NCBI GenBank assembly: GCA_031258895.1
Contig: JAIRMF010000003.1
Location: 1 to 28,519 of the forward strand
DNA length: 28,519 nt
Reading direction: 5' to 3'
Origin: Dysgonamonadaceae bacterium
GTDB taxonomy: Bacteria; Bacteroidota; Bacteroidia; Bacteroidales; Azobacteroidaceae
Both the position numbers and the translations under genes were made by a program. The notes under the pieces were generated by a model. The model saw nothing but the letters and a program-made list of their open reading frames with translations, was not told the origin of the DNA and did no database searches. The number at the start of each line of letters is the position of its first letter. Within the stretch, counting starts at the first letter, position 1. This document shows positions 27,060 to 28,519 of this stretch, one piece after another.

Positions 27060-28116
27060 TTCCTGACAGATGGTTATAATCATGACTCACCATTTTTCGG
27101 ACGAGTTCTTCGAAGGATGTTTTTTTGGGGTTCCAGTTTAGCAATCTGACAGCTTTGGCGGGGTCCCCGCAGAGTTGTTCCACTTCGGCAGGCCGGAAAT
27201 ATTGGGGGTCTACTTCGATGACGGTTTTTCCTGTCCTTGTGTCTATACCTTTTTCCTCGGTGTCACGGCCTTTCCATCCGATTGTTATTCCGAGTTCTCT
27301 GAATGCGAGTTCACAAAATTCGCGTACACTGTGCATTTCGCCGGTTGCGATGACAAAGTCTTCCGGTTGATGGTGTTGCAGCATAAGCCACATACATTCA
27401 GTGTAATCTTTGGCGTATCCCCAGTCACGTTGTGCGTTGAGATTGCCGAGGTATAGTTTTTTTTGGAGACCGAGGGCTATTCTCGCGGCGGAGAGTGTGA
27501 TTTTGCGTGTTACGAAATTTTCGCCTCGTCGTTCGCTTTCGTGGTTGAAGAGGATACCGTTAACGGCGAACAGGTTGTAAGCTTCGCGGTAGTTTTTTGT
27601 TATCCAGAAACCGAACTGTTTTGCTACCGCATAAGGAGAACGGGGATAGAATGGTGTTTGTTCCGTTTGCGGAGTTTCGCAGACTTTGCCGTATAGTTCG
27701 GAGGTTGAGGCCTGGTAGATACGGGTTTTCTTCTCCAGTTCGCAGATACGTACCGCCTCCAGAAGCCGCAAAGCACCTATGCCGTCGGTTTCTGCGGTGT
27801 ATTCAGGGATGTCGAAGGATATTTTGACGTGAGACTGTGCAGCCAGATTGTATATTTCGTCCGGTTGTATTTTTTTTATGATACGGATCAGGTTGGAAGA
27901 GTCTGTCATGTCGCCGTAATAGAGTTCTATTCGGTTTTCACGGTGCATATCTTCGAGAAGAGTCTCGATGTACAGGTGTTCGATTCTTTGCCTATTGAAT
28001 GTTGAGCTTCTTCTTATAACCCCGTGCACTTCGTAATTTTTTTCGAGCAGCAGTTCGGCGAGATACGAGCCGTCTTGTCCATTAATACCTGTGATCAGCG
28101 CTTTCTTTTTAATCAT
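27043..28116 (-). CDS. gmd: GDP-mannose 4,6-dehydratase
   Basis: 357 residues. It converts GDP-D-mannose to GDP-4-keto-6-deoxy-D-mannose, the precursor of GDP-fucose, GDP-rhamnose or GDP-perosamine for surface glycans. The Rossmann motif is GINGQDGSYLAELLL (10-24). The cofactor loop RRSSTFNRQRIEHLY (35-49) is typical of GMD. The extended-SDR catalytic set is Thr138 and Glu140 (ASTSELYGK) with Tyr162 and Lys166 (YPRSPYAVAK). The GDP-binding parts ESERRGENFVTRKI and NLNAQRDWGYAKDYTE are intact. It starts 3 bases after the upstream glycosyltransferase stop, so it is part of a polysaccharide gene unit continuing off the right edge. No reductase or transaminase is in the window, so the final sugar is unknown. 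Confidence 0.95.
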   Translation of the reverse strand: MIKKKALITGINGQDGSYLAELLLEKNYEVHGVIRRSSTFNRQRIEHLYIETLLEDMHRENRIELYYGDMTDSSNLIRIIKKIQPDEIYNLAAQSHVKISFDIPEYTAETDGIGALRLLEAVRICELEKKTRIYQASTSELYGKVCETPQTEQTPFYPRSPYAVAKQFGFWITKNYREAYNLFAVNGILFNHESERRGENFVTRKITLSAARIALGLQKKLYLGNLNAQRDWGYAKDYTECMWLMLQHHQPEDFVIATGEMHSVREFCELAFRELGITIGWKGRDTEEKGIDTRTGKTVIEVDPQYFRPAEVEQLCGDPAKAVRLLNWNPKKTSFEELVRKMVSHDYNHLSGNGTAG

Positions 28117-28119
28117 GAT

Positions 28120-28519
28120 TTATGTTGTTTTTTGGGCTATTTCTTTTGCAATGCTATATGACAATTTAATGTATGACGATATCTTTTGAAGGAAACTTTC
28201 CTTTCTCCTTTTTGTTCCGGATATTGCGGAGAAAACTTGTGTGCAATTTTTTATGTCCAGTTTTTCATCGAAGAATTTCATGCATTTATACTGCATGTCG
28301 GGGGATGTCAGAGAGTTTAAACGGTTCAGGTCTTCAGGTTTACCGAGACGGATTCCGATGCCTTCTTTCTCGACGATTTCCTCCCAGATATTCATGTTTT
28401 CCACCACTATTGGTATTCCGTATTGGAGGAATGTGGACGTTTTTCCGGAGGACATGCCTACGTATTTTATGTTGTCGCCTGTATAGACTGTGGCATAGTC
28501 GGGGAGATATGAACAAAAT
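28120..28519 (-). CDS. Glycosyltransferase, C-terminal part (gene runs off the window)
   Basis: The minus-strand frame is open from the right edge (28519) to the stop at 28120, so the gene is cut by the window. The visible 132 residues contain the nucleotide-sugar-binding half pattern of GT-B (family 4-like) enzymes: YVGMSSGKTSTFLQYGIPIV (about 19-38), then NMNIWEEIVEKEGIGI, where the Glu residues near the end of this block normally bind the donor. A basic helical tail follows. The internal ATG at 28455 is not the real start, because homology-like sequence continues upstream of it. The stop lies 3 bases before gmd, indicating one operon for a surface polysaccharide or glycan. The exact family is uncertain because only the C-terminus is visible. 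Confidence 0.7.
   Translation of the reverse strand, partial: FCSYLPDYATVYTGDNIKYVGMSSGKTSTFLQYGIPIVVENMNIWEEIVEKEGIGIRLGKPEDLNRLNSLTSPDMQYKCMKFFDEKLDIKNCTQVFSAISGTKRRKESFLQKISSYIKLSYSIAKEIAQKTT

Overview
The window looks like chromosome of a Bacteroidota bacterium, most likely order Bacteroidales. Three things point there. The -7 element TACCTTTG (or TAATTTTG / TAACTTTG) recurs in front of genes, three times with a TTG exactly 19 bases upstream. Shine-Dalgarno sites are mostly absent. The gene families are typical of the phylum: YfhO-like protein, DUF4835/PorD, a TonB receptor with a DUF4876 lipoprotein and a DUF6850 barrel, and a split 5'-nucleotidase. No transposase, integrase, phage gene or CRISPR array is visible.

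Layout. 1-1406 is a repeat-rich region: decayed 42- and 63-base repeats, then a reading frame made of 7/14-residue Pro-rich units behind one membrane segment. 1456-2124 is a conserved hypothetical, followed by a hairpin-rich intergenic stretch. 2435-5106 is a two-gene unit (GT-C-like membrane protein and DUF362 ferredoxin protein). tRNA-Phe with promoter and terminator follows at 5201-5273, then the YfhO-like protein (5498-8005). 8031-8953 holds a good promoter, a (CA)26 microsatellite and about 27 copies of a 21-base repeat, all inside one open frame. 9110-10726 is a 5'-nucleotidase split into two genes with the C-terminal domain first. 10759-14631 carries parC and an M24 peptidase. 14689-16863 carries an unknown secreted protein and a DUF4835/PorD protein. 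17006-17310 is a 41-base palindromic tandem array. 17488-23131 is an outer-membrane cluster (TonB receptor, surface lipoprotein, DUF6850 barrel). 23398-25894 carries an NrnA-type DHH phosphoesterase and asnS. The minus strand at 26049-28519 carries rluD, gmd and the end of a glycosyltransferase, read toward lower coordinates as one unit.

The coding genes are mostly ordinary. The unusual material lies between them. Several separate low-complexity arrays share a period of 21 bases or a multiple of it (74-200, 381-506, about 664-1400, 8335-8895), and another has period 41 with conserved hairpins. 21 bases is both seven codons and two DNA helical turns, so the arrays could encode heptad-repeat proteins or act as phased DNA/RNA structure. 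The (CA)26 tract near the start of one such frame is a candidate slippage switch. A second unexplained pattern is that the C-rich or G-rich bias of the plus strand flips along the window, once inside parC.
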